A stretch of DNA of 64,000 bases from Alkalihalobacillus sp. AL-G (GTDB lineage: Bacteria > Bacillota > Bacilli > Bacillales > Fictibacillaceae). The DNA is taken from NCBI RefSeq assembly GCF_030643805.1, contig NZ_CP094656.1, forward strand, positions 806,001 to 870,000, in the 5' to 3' direction. Made by a program: the position numbers and the translations under genes. Of the stretch, positions 1 through 8,428 are shown in pieces (the first letter of the stretch is position 1; each line of letters opens with the position of its first letter). Below the pieces are notes generated by a model. That model did no database searches. It saw only the letters and a program-made list of their open reading frames with translations, and had not been told where the DNA came from.

Positions 1-164
1 TCGGACATAAAAGTAAGAGAGATCTCCTAGAGAAGAAGTTAGGTGAAAAGTTTCCAGGTATTCACTTAGTAGGTGCTTCCTTTGATGGTATCGGATTACC
101 CGATTGCGTACAATCAGGAGAAAAAGCGGCGAATAAAGTGATTGAAAAAATTAAAGCAATGTAG
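1..164 (+). CDS. hemY: Coproporphyrinogen III oxidase (HemY/CgoX), C-terminal end only
   Basis: Only the last 53 codons are in the window; the reading frame enters at position 3 and stops at TAG 162-164. The translated end contains GIHLVGASFDGIGLPDC followed by a short helix ending in KIKAM, which is the typical C-terminal FAD-side motif of Gram-positive HemY (now CgoX), the enzyme that oxidises coproporphyrinogen III to coproporphyrin III in heme synthesis. In Bacillus subtilis hemEHY lies beside a class A penicillin-binding protein gene, and a class A PBP also follows here, which supports the call. The 5' part lies outside the window. Confidence is good for the family and limited by the short fragment. 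Confidence 0.8.
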   Translation, partial: GHKSKRDLLEKKLGEKFPGIHLVGASFDGIGLPDCVQSGEKAANKVIEKIKAM

Positions 165-172
165 GTGGATAC

Positions 173-224
173 AAAAGGGACTGCTCATAAGGGGGATTTA
201 CACCTTCCTTCGACCAGTCCTTTT
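173..224 (+). terminator. Rho-independent terminator after hemY
   Basis: Imperfect stem AAAAGGGACTG / CAGTCCTTTT (one bulged G) with an inner AAGGGGGA/TTCCTT stem and a T run, starting 9 bases after the hemY stop. Confidence 0.65.
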
Positions 225-254
225 GTTGTGGAAACATGAGAGGCATTTTGGTGA

Positions 255-325
255 TTTCGCTGGAATCCAGGACCTCCGCGTCAAACAATAGGATATTCGC
301 GTGAAACACAGCATTTCCGCGTCAC
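255..325. repeat. Degenerate about 20-bp-phased repeat cluster (CGC core)
   Basis: Four short units, ATTTCGCTGG, CTCCGCGTCAA, ATTCGCGTGAA and TTCCGCGTCA, have their CGC triplets at 258, 277, 298 and 318, i.e. spacings of 19, 21 and 20 bases with unrelated spacers. The same 20-bp rhythm with other cores recurs at 33224-33343 and 33571-33660. It follows directly after a terminator and is non-coding. Function unknown. Confidence 0.55.
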
Positions 326-588
326 TCGATAGATAATGTGCTCCACAAGTTATCATCCACCGAGCAAATTTGAAGTAAGCACGCGTGCAATAGAGATTCT
401 TCTCGTCTAACCCAAAAACATCTTGAAGGTTAATCAGATTCGCATTTTTGAAACGGCACACTGTTTTCAGAATGACGAAATATGTCGAACGATGGTGAAA
501 ACGCAGGTTCATTTCTGCTATAATGAACGGGTGTGCAGGTTACTACCCGTTTATTGGTTACTATGTCTGGGATTGTTGAGGGATTTGT

Positions 589-1833
589 ATGGCTGAGTTG
601 ATCAAACCGATTGTCGTAAATATATCATTAATCGTTTCATTGGCTTTTTTAGCGAATATGGTTTTTCCATTTCGATCTAACGATTACTTAACCTTTAAGA
701 AGCAAGTTTTCTTTGGACTGATCAGTTCGATTGCGGCATTATTATGTATGCTTTATCCTGTTGATACATTTCGGTCAACAGTTTTCGATCTGCGTACGGT
801 CCCCCTTATGGTCGTAACCCTATATGCTGGGTTTGCTCCAGGGGCTATTTGTGCTCTCATTATCTGTATTGCCCGCCTTGGGATCGGTGGTGACTATGCT
901 TGGATCGGTGTAATGATTACAGTTATTGCATTATTGACTGCTTTCGGGTTTTCCAAGACATTTGCTGAATCAAATAAACGATGGAAGCCAAGCCTTGTTG
1001 CCGGTTTCCTCTATTTTCTGTTTTATATCTTGATTATAAATATTTACTTGGACTTTGTTCCGAATTATTTTTATTTGGTCTATTTTATCCCATTTTTTCT
1101 AACCTATTTTCTGATGGTCGTTTTGATTGATCGTCTTTTGAAAATTAATATGCAGCTTGACGAAACGATTTATCTTGGGAAGTTATCTGTCCTTGGACAA
1201 ATGGCTGCTTCAATCGCGCATGAAATTCGGAACCCACTCACTACGATACGTGGTATGATCCAATTCCTTGCTATTGATACGAAGGATGAACAATTAAAGC
1301 AATATAGCCCCCTCTTAATCGATGAACTTGATAGGAGCAACAAAATCATCACAGATTATTTAACACTTGTAAAACCAGGTGAATTAAAGCTCGAAAAGTT
1401 CGATTTACAGAAGGTAGTCCAGGATACAATAAATTTGCTGATGCCTCTCGGGGCTTTTCATAATGTTGAAATAAAAAGTAAAATAACAGGTTCCTATAAG
1501 GTCAAGGCAGATGAGCAGCAATTCAAGCAATGCCTGATCAATATTATTAAAAATGGAATCGAAGCTATTGACGGAAATGGTGTTATTCGTATTAAAGCAA
1601 ACTATAAGCATCCTGATCAGGTATTATTATTGATTGAGGATAACGGGAGTGGCATGACGAAAAATGAGCTTGAAAAAATAGGTTTACCTTATTATACAAC
1701 TAAAACGAAAGGAACTGGACTAGGTACGATGATCACTTTCCGTCTAATCCAGAATATGGGTGGATCAGTCCAGTACAAGAGTATTTTAGATAAGGGGACA
1801 GTGGTAATCATTAGCCTGCCTATTATCGATTGA
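589..1833 (+). CDS. Orphan membrane histidine kinase, KinB-like (5TM-5TMR_LYT)
   Basis: 414 residues. Residues about 1-185 form five or six hydrophobic segments resembling the 5TM-5TMR_LYT sensor module; then comes a HisKA dimerisation domain with the phospho-acceptor His211 in the H-box SIAHEIRNPLTTIRG, and a HATPase_c domain with N-box (IKNGIEAI), G1 box (EDNGSGM) and G2 box (GTGLGTMI). This is the architecture of the Bacillus sporulation kinase KinB, which feeds phosphate into the Spo0F/Spo0A phosphorelay. No response regulator gene is adjacent, as expected for a phosphorelay kinase. It is followed by a convergent PBP gene. The histidine kinase identity is clear; the sporulation role is inferred from architecture and its orphan status, and the signal is unknown. 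Confidence 0.88.
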   Translation: MAELIKPIVVNISLIVSLAFLANMVFPFRSNDYLTFKKQVFFGLISSIAALLCMLYPVDTFRSTVFDLRTVPLMVVTLYAGFAPGAICALIICIARLGIGGDYAWIGVMITVIALLTAFGFSKTFAESNKRWKPSLVAGFLYFLFYILIINIYLDFVPNYFYLVYFIPFFLTYFLMVVLIDRLLKINMQLDETIYLGKLSVLGQMAASIAHEIRNPLTTIRGMIQFLAIDTKDEQLKQYSPLLIDELDRSNKIITDYLTLVKPGELKLEKFDLQKVVQDTINLLMPLGAFHNVEIKSKITGSYKVKADEQQFKQCLINIIKNGIEAIDGNGVIRIKANYKHPDQVLLLIEDNGSGMTKNELEKIGLPYYTTKTKGTGLGTMITFRLIQNMGGSVQYKSILDKGTVVIISLPIID

Positions 1834-1840
1834 TTTAAAA

Positions 1841-1905
1841 GGGATGACCCTGTGCATGAAAATTAACCACGTTAAGTAATAGGTTATCGCCATGAAGGTC
1901 ATCCC
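1841..1905. terminator. Inverted repeat between convergent genes
   Basis: Perfect 9-base arms GGGATGACC (1841-1849) and GGTCATCCC (1897-1905) flank about 47 bases between the kinase stop and the stop of the convergent PBP gene. It probably acts as a shared 3' structure for both transcripts; there is no strong T run, so termination is a guess. Confidence 0.45.
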
Positions 1906-1925
1906 AGTTCGGTAGTATTTGGTGG

Positions 1926-4271
1926 TTACGTGCCTGTACCATTAGAATTTGTGCTTGTCGTACCCGTGTTGTCCCCGGTACCATCATCAGTACCCGTGTC
2001 AGAACCATCATCGCCATCGCCCGTACCGGTACCACCGTCAGAGCCATCGCCTCCAGCACCGCCGCCACCTGTCCCGTCATCCGTACCACCGTCAGTTCCA
2101 CCATCTCCAGTACCGTCATCAGAACCGCCGTTGTCACCATCATCCTCATTGTTACCATCGGAATTACCTTCATCATCCGATTCTGAGTCACCTTCATCTT
2201 TTTTCTTCTTTTTGTCATCCTTCTCTTTTTTCTTAACTTTATCCGGTTTTTGAGGTGCTGGTTTATATTCACTCGGAAAGTCAGTACCTTTTACAAACAA
2301 TTCTGTCGTAACGGCTGGCTCAGGAGTGTAGGCAGACGCCTTTTTACCGTTTCGCTCATCGATCTCTACCTCAACTACAGTAGAAGGCTTTTCAAAATCT
2401 TTTACTTCTTTACCAGCAGAGACATGTTCCATTACATTTTTAAAAATAAGCTGTGAGATGTCTGAATCCTTATCGGTCACATATTGGTCTTGTGTCGTTT
2501 TGTCGTACCCTGTCCAAACTGCAGCAGTATATTGAGTCGTGTAACCGACAAACCATGAATCAGTCGAACCATCTTCAACGCCTTTAGGCGGATTGGTGGT
2601 TCCTGTTTTTCCTGCAAGAGGAAGGCCGTCAATATTGGCTAAAGTCCCTGTACCATTACGAACAACATCCTTCAGCATGTCGGTAATCATATAGGCAGTA
2701 TATTGATTCATCGCTTTTTGGCTTTTCGATTCAAAGAATATCGTTTCACCGGTAGAGTAAACAACTTTTCGTACGGTGTAAGGCTGATTGTACTTGCCTT
2801 CGTTCCCGAACGTTGCATAGGCACCTGCCATTTGCATTGGAGAAACACCATGCTCGAAGCCGCCAATCGCATACGACGGATAGGTAACATCTAAAGAAAT
2901 TCCTAGCTTACTGGCAAACTCTCGTGCCCGGTCACTACCGACTTCCGAAAATGTCTTGATGGCAGGGATGTTGTAGGATTTGACCAACGCCTCCCGCATC
3001 GAGAGCATTCCATGGTATTCTTCATCCCAGTTTTGAAATGTTTTGCCATCAATTTCAAGTTCATCATCTAAAATCTGGTGGTATGTCGACCATTTTTCAA
3101 ACTCGATAGCAGGACCATAAGCAAGAATCGGTTTAATGGTGGATCCAGGCTGTCTGCGAGTATCGGTCGCATAATTGAAGCCTCTTTTTACATCGGCTTC
3201 ATTCGGATTCCGATTTCCGCCGATTGCACGGATAGCTCCTGAATTCGTATCTAAAAGGACGATTCCAGCCTTGAATTTTTCGTTAGGGAAAGGAATATGC
3301 CCGTCACCTGTCAGAATTTTTTCTGTGTGCTTCTGTGCATTCGGATCGAGCGTGGTGTAAATTTTCAACCCATTAGTATACAGGACATGTTCAGGTATAC
3401 CCTTTGCGGTTAATTCATTGATTACCTGGTCTATAAAGGATTCGAACTGAGGACCCTCTGGCTGTTTACGTAATAGATTTTCTAATTTAGTAGATTTCGC
3501 TTTTCCAGCTTCTGCACTCGTAATATACCGATGCTGTTCCATGAGTGAAAGAACGATATTTCTTCGCTCGAGCGCACGTTCGGGATGTTTGGTCGGATCA
3601 TAGCCGCTTGGCCGTTGGGGGAGACCTGCTAGTAGGGATGCCTCTGCTAGTGTCAAGTCCTCTACTTTTTTACCGAAATAGACATCTGCTGCGGCCCCAA
3701 TCCCATAAGCACCGTGACCGAAGTACACTTTATTCAAATACATTTCGAGAATCTGATCCTTTGTATATTTTTGTTCTAGTTTGATAGCAAGGTAGGCTTC
3801 CTTCACTTTCCGTTCAATCGTTTTTTCGGGGGAAAGGTAGGTATTTTTAATGATCTGCTGTGTGATTGTACTGCCACCTTCTGCACCCCAGCCTTCCTTT
3901 AAATTCGCGAGTGCAGCACCGGCAATACGTTTCAGATCGATACCAAAATGCTCACGAAACCGTGCATCTTCAGTTGCGATAAATGCTGCTTGGACATGTT
4001 TTGGTACATCTTCAATTTCAACTTTGATTCTATGCTTTTTCCCCGCAATGTCGACAATCTTATTTCCGTTCATATCATAAATGGCTGAGGATTGAGCATA
4101 CTTCAGCTCATCTGGATCAAGTGGAGGAGCATCCTGAATAAATGCAAAACCTGTCACACCGCCTGCGATAAGAAATAGCAAGAAGACGAGAAAGGTTGCT
4201 AGAAAAATCTTGATGTATCCTCGGTTGTTTTGTTGTTTAGAAGCTTTACGTATTGCAAAACGTGAAGGCAT
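1926..4271 (-). CDS. Class A penicillin-binding protein (PBP1A family) with acidic Gly/Asp/Thr tail
   Basis: Bifunctional peptidoglycan synthase. After a basic cytoplasmic N-terminus comes one membrane anchor (IFLATFLVFLLFLIAGG), a GT51 glycosyltransferase domain (ATEDARFREHFG, GGSTITQQIIKN, LEMYLNKVYFG) and a transpeptidase domain with active-site SxxK (PGSTIKP), SYN and KTG (AGKTGTT) motifs. The last ~90 residues are a low-complexity run of Lys/Glu then Gly, Asp, Thr and Ser. I chose ATG 4271 (781 residues) because a GAAAGG lies 10 bases upstream; ATG 4277 is also possible with a 4-base spacing. The longest frame (ATG 4343) has no ribosome binding site. The position beside hemY recalls pbpF of Bacillus subtilis, but I cannot separate pbpF from ponA type by motifs alone. 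Confidence 0.92.
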   Translation of the reverse strand: MPSRFAIRKASKQQNNRGYIKIFLATFLVFLLFLIAGGVTGFAFIQDAPPLDPDELKYAQSSAIYDMNGNKIVDIAGKKHRIKVEIEDVPKHVQAAFIATEDARFREHFGIDLKRIAGAALANLKEGWGAEGGSTITQQIIKNTYLSPEKTIERKVKEAYLAIKLEQKYTKDQILEMYLNKVYFGHGAYGIGAAADVYFGKKVEDLTLAEASLLAGLPQRPSGYDPTKHPERALERRNIVLSLMEQHRYITSAEAGKAKSTKLENLLRKQPEGPQFESFIDQVINELTAKGIPEHVLYTNGLKIYTTLDPNAQKHTEKILTGDGHIPFPNEKFKAGIVLLDTNSGAIRAIGGNRNPNEADVKRGFNYATDTRRQPGSTIKPILAYGPAIEFEKWSTYHQILDDELEIDGKTFQNWDEEYHGMLSMREALVKSYNIPAIKTFSEVGSDRAREFASKLGISLDVTYPSYAIGGFEHGVSPMQMAGAYATFGNEGKYNQPYTVRKVVYSTGETIFFESKSQKAMNQYTAYMITDMLKDVVRNGTGTLANIDGLPLAGKTGTTNPPKGVEDGSTDSWFVGYTTQYTAAVWTGYDKTTQDQYVTDKDSDISQLIFKNVMEHVSAGKEVKDFEKPSTVVEVEIDERNGKKASAYTPEPAVTTELFVKGTDFPSEYKPAPQKPDKVKKKEKDDKKKKKDEGDSESDDEGNSDGNNEDDGDNGGSDDGTGDGGTDGGTDDGTGGGGAGGDGSDGGTGTGDGDDGSDTGTDDGTGDNTGTTSTNSNGTGT

Positions 4272-4468
4272 AACCATCCAACCTTTCAAAAAATAGTATT
4301 TATTCTTTGGTTGGAATACCCACGGTTCTTCATTTTTAAACATTCATTTAAGCGATATTCATGAATCATGAACATAAACTATAGCCAACAATCATAAAAA
4401 TTGTTTAGTTGGACTATTTGAGGGTAAAGAAAAAATGGAGTACAACGAATAGAACAGGGGGGGAAAGA

Positions 4469-4791
4469 ATGATTGAATTCAATCAGGTGAAAAAAACGTA
4501 TCAGGATGGTTTTGAAGCCTTGAAAGAAATTAATCTCCACGTACATAAAGGCGAGCTATTGACCCTGATCGGACCAAGTGGCTGCGGGAAAACGACAACA
4601 ATGAAAATGATCAATCGACTACTAGAGCCGACAGGTGGAGATATTTTTGTCAATGGGAAAAATATTAAACAACAAAATCCTGTCGAGCTTCGGAAGAAAT
4701 GTTTGAAATGAATGCGAAGGTAGATATAGATGACATGGATCCTAAGGAGGTTGCGATCGAATTTTTGAAAAAGGAAGGATTGATCGATTAG
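4469..4791 (+). pseudogene. Deletion remnant of a glycine betaine/carnitine (Opu) ABC transporter operon
   Basis: ATG 4469 follows GGGGGGAAAG and opens the N-terminal ~75 residues of an OpuCA/OpuBA-type ATPase with an intact Walker A (GPSGCGKTT). After VELRKK the frame collapses and stops at 4711. Beginning at 4693 in another frame is the C-terminus of an Opu-type substrate-binding domain (EEMFEMNAKVDIDD...DPKEVAIEFLKKEGLID), stopping at 4789-4791. The two pieces meet at about 4693-4700 over the string GAAGAAAT, which fits the coding context of both sides. The simplest reading is one internal deletion through short homology that removed the rest of the ATPase, the permease and most of the binding protein. 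It cannot encode a working transporter. The 3' piece may derive from a fused permease-binding protein (OpuF type). Confidence 0.8.
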
Positions 4792-4958
4792 AAGAAGAAA
4801 GGGGCTGACGTTACGTTGGTCTCTTTTTATTTCATTGGGGAGTGTTTAAGGACTATGAAAAAGTGAGTCAACAATAATACTAAATATGTATAGGTATACC
4901 ATTAGTAGTAGAAAAATCACGATTGGACCTATTTAACGTTTATGTCCAATGCTCGATT

Positions 4959-5012
4959 GTCACCAACGGGTTTCTGTCTGAAAATAGAATTGTATGAAAA
5001 ATCCAAATAATT
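4959..5012 (+). promoter_or_regulatory. Conserved upstream element of protease gene 1
   Basis: The stretch around 4990-5010 (TTTCTGTCTGAAAATAGAAT then TGTATGAAAAAT) recurs almost unchanged upstream of the second protease gene (6503-6536), preceded in both cases by ATTGT. Non-coding conservation this high between diverged paralogues suggests a shared promoter or operator. I see no good SigA -35/-10 pair in it. Confidence 0.5.
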
Positions 5013-5024
5013 CGGAGGGGACCT

Positions 5025-6362
5025 ATGAAAAAAATAGTTGCTCTATTGCTCAGTTTAACATTACTTACAGGACTGTTACTTGCATCACAAACCTCAAATA
5101 ATGTACAAGCATCAACTACCCTGGAAGTCGATGAAGCCTTGACGAATGTACTCAACACCGCAGGAAATGCATTCTTGGTGGAAGCAGTGATAACCTACTC
5201 GCAAATGCCGACAGATCAACAGATTCAGGAATTAAAGGATTTTGGATTGTTGACGAAAACGTATAAGAACTTACCGATGGTTGCCGTTCAAGGTACGAAA
5301 CTGGAAATCGACTCTTTACTGAAGTCAGGTATAGACGCTCTATCTATTTTTTATAACAAAGACCTTGAATATAAATTGCGTGATAGCCGGAGATTGATTG
5401 GTGCAGAGAACGTATGGAATGACCTTGGTTATACTGGAGAAGGAACGACTGTAGCCGTAATTGACAGTGGTATTGATGCCACACATACGGACCTGCCGTA
5501 CGGTGATAAGGTCATCCAAAATGTGAAGTTCCTTGTCGGACAAAGCTTATTCTCAGATAGCTCGGATTCACTCTATTTAGAAAACGTCCAAAACACAGAT
5601 ACTAGCTCAGGACACGGAACACATGTGGCGGGTACAATTGCAGGGCTTGGTACGGCAAGTGATGGATTATACACTGGTATTGCACCGGGTGCAAAGTTAG
5701 TCGGACTCAGTACTGGTGAAGGAATCAATATTTTCTGGGCACTTGAAGCATTCGATTATGTACTTGGAAATCAAGATACCTATGGTATCGATGTAATCAG
5801 TAACAGCTGGGGAACAACAGGCGAATACTCTCCGAATGACCCGATCAATGTGGCGAGCAAAAAAGCGCACGATGCTGGAATGATCGTCACGTTTGCAGCA
5901 GGAAATGAAGGTCCCGATAATGACACGTTGAATCCGTATTCGGCTGCACCATGGGTCATTTCTGTTGCAGCAGGTACAAAGGATAAGCAGTTGGCGGATT
6001 TCTCATCACGAGGAATTCCAGGAGATGAACTTGTCCACCCAGATATAACTGCACCGGGCGTCGATATCGTTGCCACCAAATCCTCAACCGGGCTTGTGAT
6101 GAACACACTTGGAACAACAACAGATATAACATATATTTCTCCAGAATACTTACCTTATTATACAACAGCAAGCGGAACCAGTATGGCAACCCCTCATATT
6201 TCTGGAGTTGTAGCATTAATGCTTGAAGCCAACCCGGATTTGACACCGGACCAAGTGTTGAACGCACTACAATCAACAGCCGATCCAATGTCTGGATTTG
6301 ACTTGCATGAAGTTGGAGCCGGATATGTCAATGCGTATGAAGCAGTGAATTCTGTAAAATAA
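5025..6362 (+). CDS. Secreted subtilisin-like serine protease (S8), copy 1
   Basis: 445 residues. A Sec signal peptide (MKKIVALLLSLTLLTGLLLA...VQA) is followed by an I9-like propeptide (about residues 35-110) and an S8 catalytic domain with the Asp motif (VAVIDSGIDATH), His motif (SGHGTHVAGTIAG), oxyanion Asn (FAAGNEG) and Ser motif (ASGTSMATPHISG). It ends right after the catalytic domain. The ribosome binding site GGAGGGG sits 6 bases before the ATG. It lies in tandem with a longer paralogue 200 bases downstream; the two align through the whole catalytic domain, differing mainly at the C-terminus. Probably an extracellular scavenging protease. A terminator hairpin follows at 6382. Confidence 0.93.
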   Translation: MKKIVALLLSLTLLTGLLLASQTSNNVQASTTLEVDEALTNVLNTAGNAFLVEAVITYSQMPTDQQIQELKDFGLLTKTYKNLPMVAVQGTKLEIDSLLKSGIDALSIFYNKDLEYKLRDSRRLIGAENVWNDLGYTGEGTTVAVIDSGIDATHTDLPYGDKVIQNVKFLVGQSLFSDSSDSLYLENVQNTDTSSGHGTHVAGTIAGLGTASDGLYTGIAPGAKLVGLSTGEGINIFWALEAFDYVLGNQDTYGIDVISNSWGTTGEYSPNDPINVASKKAHDAGMIVTFAAGNEGPDNDTLNPYSAAPWVISVAAGTKDKQLADFSSRGIPGDELVHPDITAPGVDIVATKSSTGLVMNTLGTTTDITYISPEYLPYYTTASGTSMATPHISGVVALMLEANPDLTPDQVLNALQSTADPMSGFDLHEVGAGYVNAYEAVNSVK

Positions 6363-6381
6363 ACGTTATCACCAAAATACG

Positions 6382-6420
6382 AGACTGATTGGAATGTACC
6401 GTGTTCCAGTCAGTCTTTTA
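6382..6420 (+). terminator. Rho-independent terminator after protease 1
   Basis: AGACTGATTGGAA pairs with TTCCAGTCAGTCT (one mismatch) around a short loop, followed by TTTTA. It separates the two protease transcription units. Confidence 0.75.
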
Positions 6421-6502
6421 TCAATCTCTTAATCCATTAGTTGTACCTATTCTAGTATTAACCTAGTATATGCTTACACCCTTTGCATTATTGTGTTCGG
6501 TG

Positions 6503-6536
6503 GCTTTCTGTCCGAAAATAGAATTGTATGAAAAAT
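6503..6536 (+). promoter_or_regulatory. Conserved upstream element of protease gene 2
   Basis: Contains CTTTCTGTCCGAAAATAGAA followed by TTGTATGAAAAAT, matching the element before protease 1 with one or two changes, at a similar distance (about 25 bases) from the start codon. Confidence 0.5.
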
Positions 6537-6562
6537 AAAACAATTCTAACAGGAGGGAACAT

Positions 6563-8278
6563 ATGAAACGTATATTTGCAACATTACTCAGTTTATCCTT
6601 ACTCGTGGGTCTTTTTTTCGCCTCACAAACACCGAATCGTGTACAAGCATCTGCACTTGAGGTCGATGAAACTTTAACGGATATACTTAGTATTTCTGAT
6701 AAGGATTCAATCATCGAAGCTGTGGTCACTTACTCACAAATGCCAACGGATCAACAGGTGCAGGAATTGAATGAGTTTGGGATACGAACAAAAACGTATA
6801 AGCATTTACCGATGATTGCGGTTAAAGGAACGAAGCTGGAAATTGACGCCCTGCTTCAATCAGGTTTGGAAGCTTTATCTATTTATTACAATAAAGACCT
6901 TGAATATTTTCTTCGTGACAGTCGAAAATTAGTTGGTGCTGAAAAAGTTTGGAATGATCTTGGTTACACAGGAAAAGGGACTACTGTCGCGGTCATTGAT
7001 AGTGGTATTGATGCCACACATCCAGATCTTCCAATGGGTGAAAAAGTAGTGCAGAACGTTAAATTCCTGCTAGGAAATTTGTTTACGGATGAACCACTAT
7101 ATATGGAGAATGTTGTAAACACAGATACATCTTCAGGTCATGGTACCCATGTTGCTGGAACAATTGCAGGTCAAGGAACGGCAAGTGACGGATTATACAA
7201 GGGAATTGCTCCTGATGCAAAATTAGTGGGTCTTGGTACAGGGGAAGGGATCAATATCCTTTGGTCGCTAGAAGCCTTCGATTACGTTTTGGAAAACCAA
7301 GAGAAATATGGTATTGATGTAATCAGCAATAGCTGGGGTACAACAGGTGAATATTCTCCAAACAACCCTATTAATGTAGCAAGTAAAAAAGCACATGATG
7401 CAGGAATGGTTGTTACGTTTGCAGCGGGCAACGCGGGTCCAGATGATAACACCTTAAATCCTTACTCTGCAGCCCCTTGGGTCATTTCGGTTGCAGCAGG
7501 AACGAAAGATAAACAGTTAGCTGACTTTTCTTCAAGAGGGATTCCGGGAGATGAACTTGTTCATCCGGATATTACAGCCCCAGGGGTAGATATTGTTGCA
7601 ACAAAGTCATCTACTGGAGTAGTAATGAATTCACTTGGATCCACTACTGACGCAATATATATTGCTCCTGAACATCTTCCATATTATACAACAGCGAGCG
7701 GTACAAGTATGGCCACCCCTCATATTTCGGGAATCGTAGCATTAATGAGGGAATCTCAACCTGGTTTGCACCCTGATATCGTTCTAGATATTTTACAAAA
7801 AACAGCAGATCCGATGGAAGGGTATGAAGTTCATGAGGTTGGATCAGGTTATGTAAATGCGTACGAGGCTGTTCAGCTTGCCGAACGTACAAAACCGAAT
7901 CTTGGAAAATATAAAGACAAGGAAACAGGAAAAACCTATGAAACTTTTTTTGTAGAACAGACATGGGATGGTAGCATAGGGGTAGGTGCTTCGGAGGCAG
8001 GCGCTGCTTCACATGACTATTACAATATCGAACTTGGCCGTGATGCAGTTAGCTTAACGGTTCGAATTGATTGGACCTCTCCTACGAACGATCTCGACTT
8101 AGAAGTTCGTGATCCATCTGGTGATCTAGCAGGTTCATCTGGGAGTGCTGTTTCAACGACAGAGCAAACAACAATTTCTACTGTTACTGAAGGTACGTAT
8201 GCAGTTGATGTTGTGGGCTGGTTAAATACGGTTGAACAATATACAGGAACTTATATAGTTGAAAAAATCTTAAAGTAA
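6563..8278 (+). CDS. Secreted subtilisin-like serine protease (S8) with C-terminal PPC-like domain, copy 2
   Basis: 571 residues. Signal peptide (MKRIFATLLSLSLLVGLFFA...VQA), I9-like propeptide, and S8 catalytic domain with the same Asp, His, Asn and Ser motifs as the upstream paralogue (VAVIDSGIDATH, SGHGTHVAGTIAG, FAAGNAG, ASGTSMATPHISG). Unlike copy 1 it continues for about 130 residues: a linker, then a beta-rich segment with TVRIDWTSPTNDLDLEVRDP and GTYAVDVVGW, typical of bacterial pre-peptidase C-terminal (PPC) domains that are often removed after secretion. The start follows GGAGGG. The pair arose by tandem duplication with loss (copy 1) or gain (copy 2) of the PPC part. Substrate unknown. 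Confidence 0.93.
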   Translation: MKRIFATLLSLSLLVGLFFASQTPNRVQASALEVDETLTDILSISDKDSIIEAVVTYSQMPTDQQVQELNEFGIRTKTYKHLPMIAVKGTKLEIDALLQSGLEALSIYYNKDLEYFLRDSRKLVGAEKVWNDLGYTGKGTTVAVIDSGIDATHPDLPMGEKVVQNVKFLLGNLFTDEPLYMENVVNTDTSSGHGTHVAGTIAGQGTASDGLYKGIAPDAKLVGLGTGEGINILWSLEAFDYVLENQEKYGIDVISNSWGTTGEYSPNNPINVASKKAHDAGMVVTFAAGNAGPDDNTLNPYSAAPWVISVAAGTKDKQLADFSSRGIPGDELVHPDITAPGVDIVATKSSTGVVMNSLGSTTDAIYIAPEHLPYYTTASGTSMATPHISGIVALMRESQPGLHPDIVLDILQKTADPMEGYEVHEVGSGYVNAYEAVQLAERTKPNLGKYKDKETGKTYETFFVEQTWDGSIGVGASEAGAASHDYYNIELGRDAVSLTVRIDWTSPTNDLDLEVRDPSGDLAGSSGSAVSTTEQTTISTVTEGTYAVDVVGWLNTVEQYTGTYIVEKILK

Positions 8279-8284
8279 AAGACT

Positions 8285-8316
8285 ATGGGGCTGAGATAAT
8301 CAGCCCCATTTTTTTC
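8285..8316 (+). terminator. Rho-independent terminator after protease 2
   Basis: Perfect stem ATGGGGCTGA / TCAGCCCCAT with a 5-base loop and a run of T residues. Confidence 0.9.
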
Positions 8317-8428
8317 TATGCTGACAATTACTGATATCTGTCGCATAATTTGTAACCCTAGTAACGGACATAAATTGTTATAACGGATAGAAAAGTATAA
8401 TAGAAGCATAAGAAAGGGGGTGAAGTGT

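Larger units (their letters stand above)
165..588. other. Intergenic region hemY to kinase
   Basis: This 424-base gap holds the hemY terminator (173-224), a degenerate repeat cluster with CGC cores at 258, 277, 298 and 318 (see repeat entry), and about 250 bases with no recognisable gene. An open frame on the minus strand (198-512) shows no family resemblance and overlaps the terminator and repeats, so I do not call it. A GAGGG stretch about 7 bases before the kinase ATG is its likely ribosome binding site. Confidence 0.5.

Noticed and set aside
198-512. 104-residue minus-strand frame upstream of the kinase
   Set aside because: Overlaps the hemY terminator and the repeat cluster; no recognisable domain.
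1835-2272. Long open frames on both strands over the 3' end of the PBP gene (including a Pro/Ser-rich + strand frame 1930-2253)
   Set aside because: They are shadows of the Gly/Asp-repeat-coding DNA; no ribosome binding site and composition explained by the repeat.
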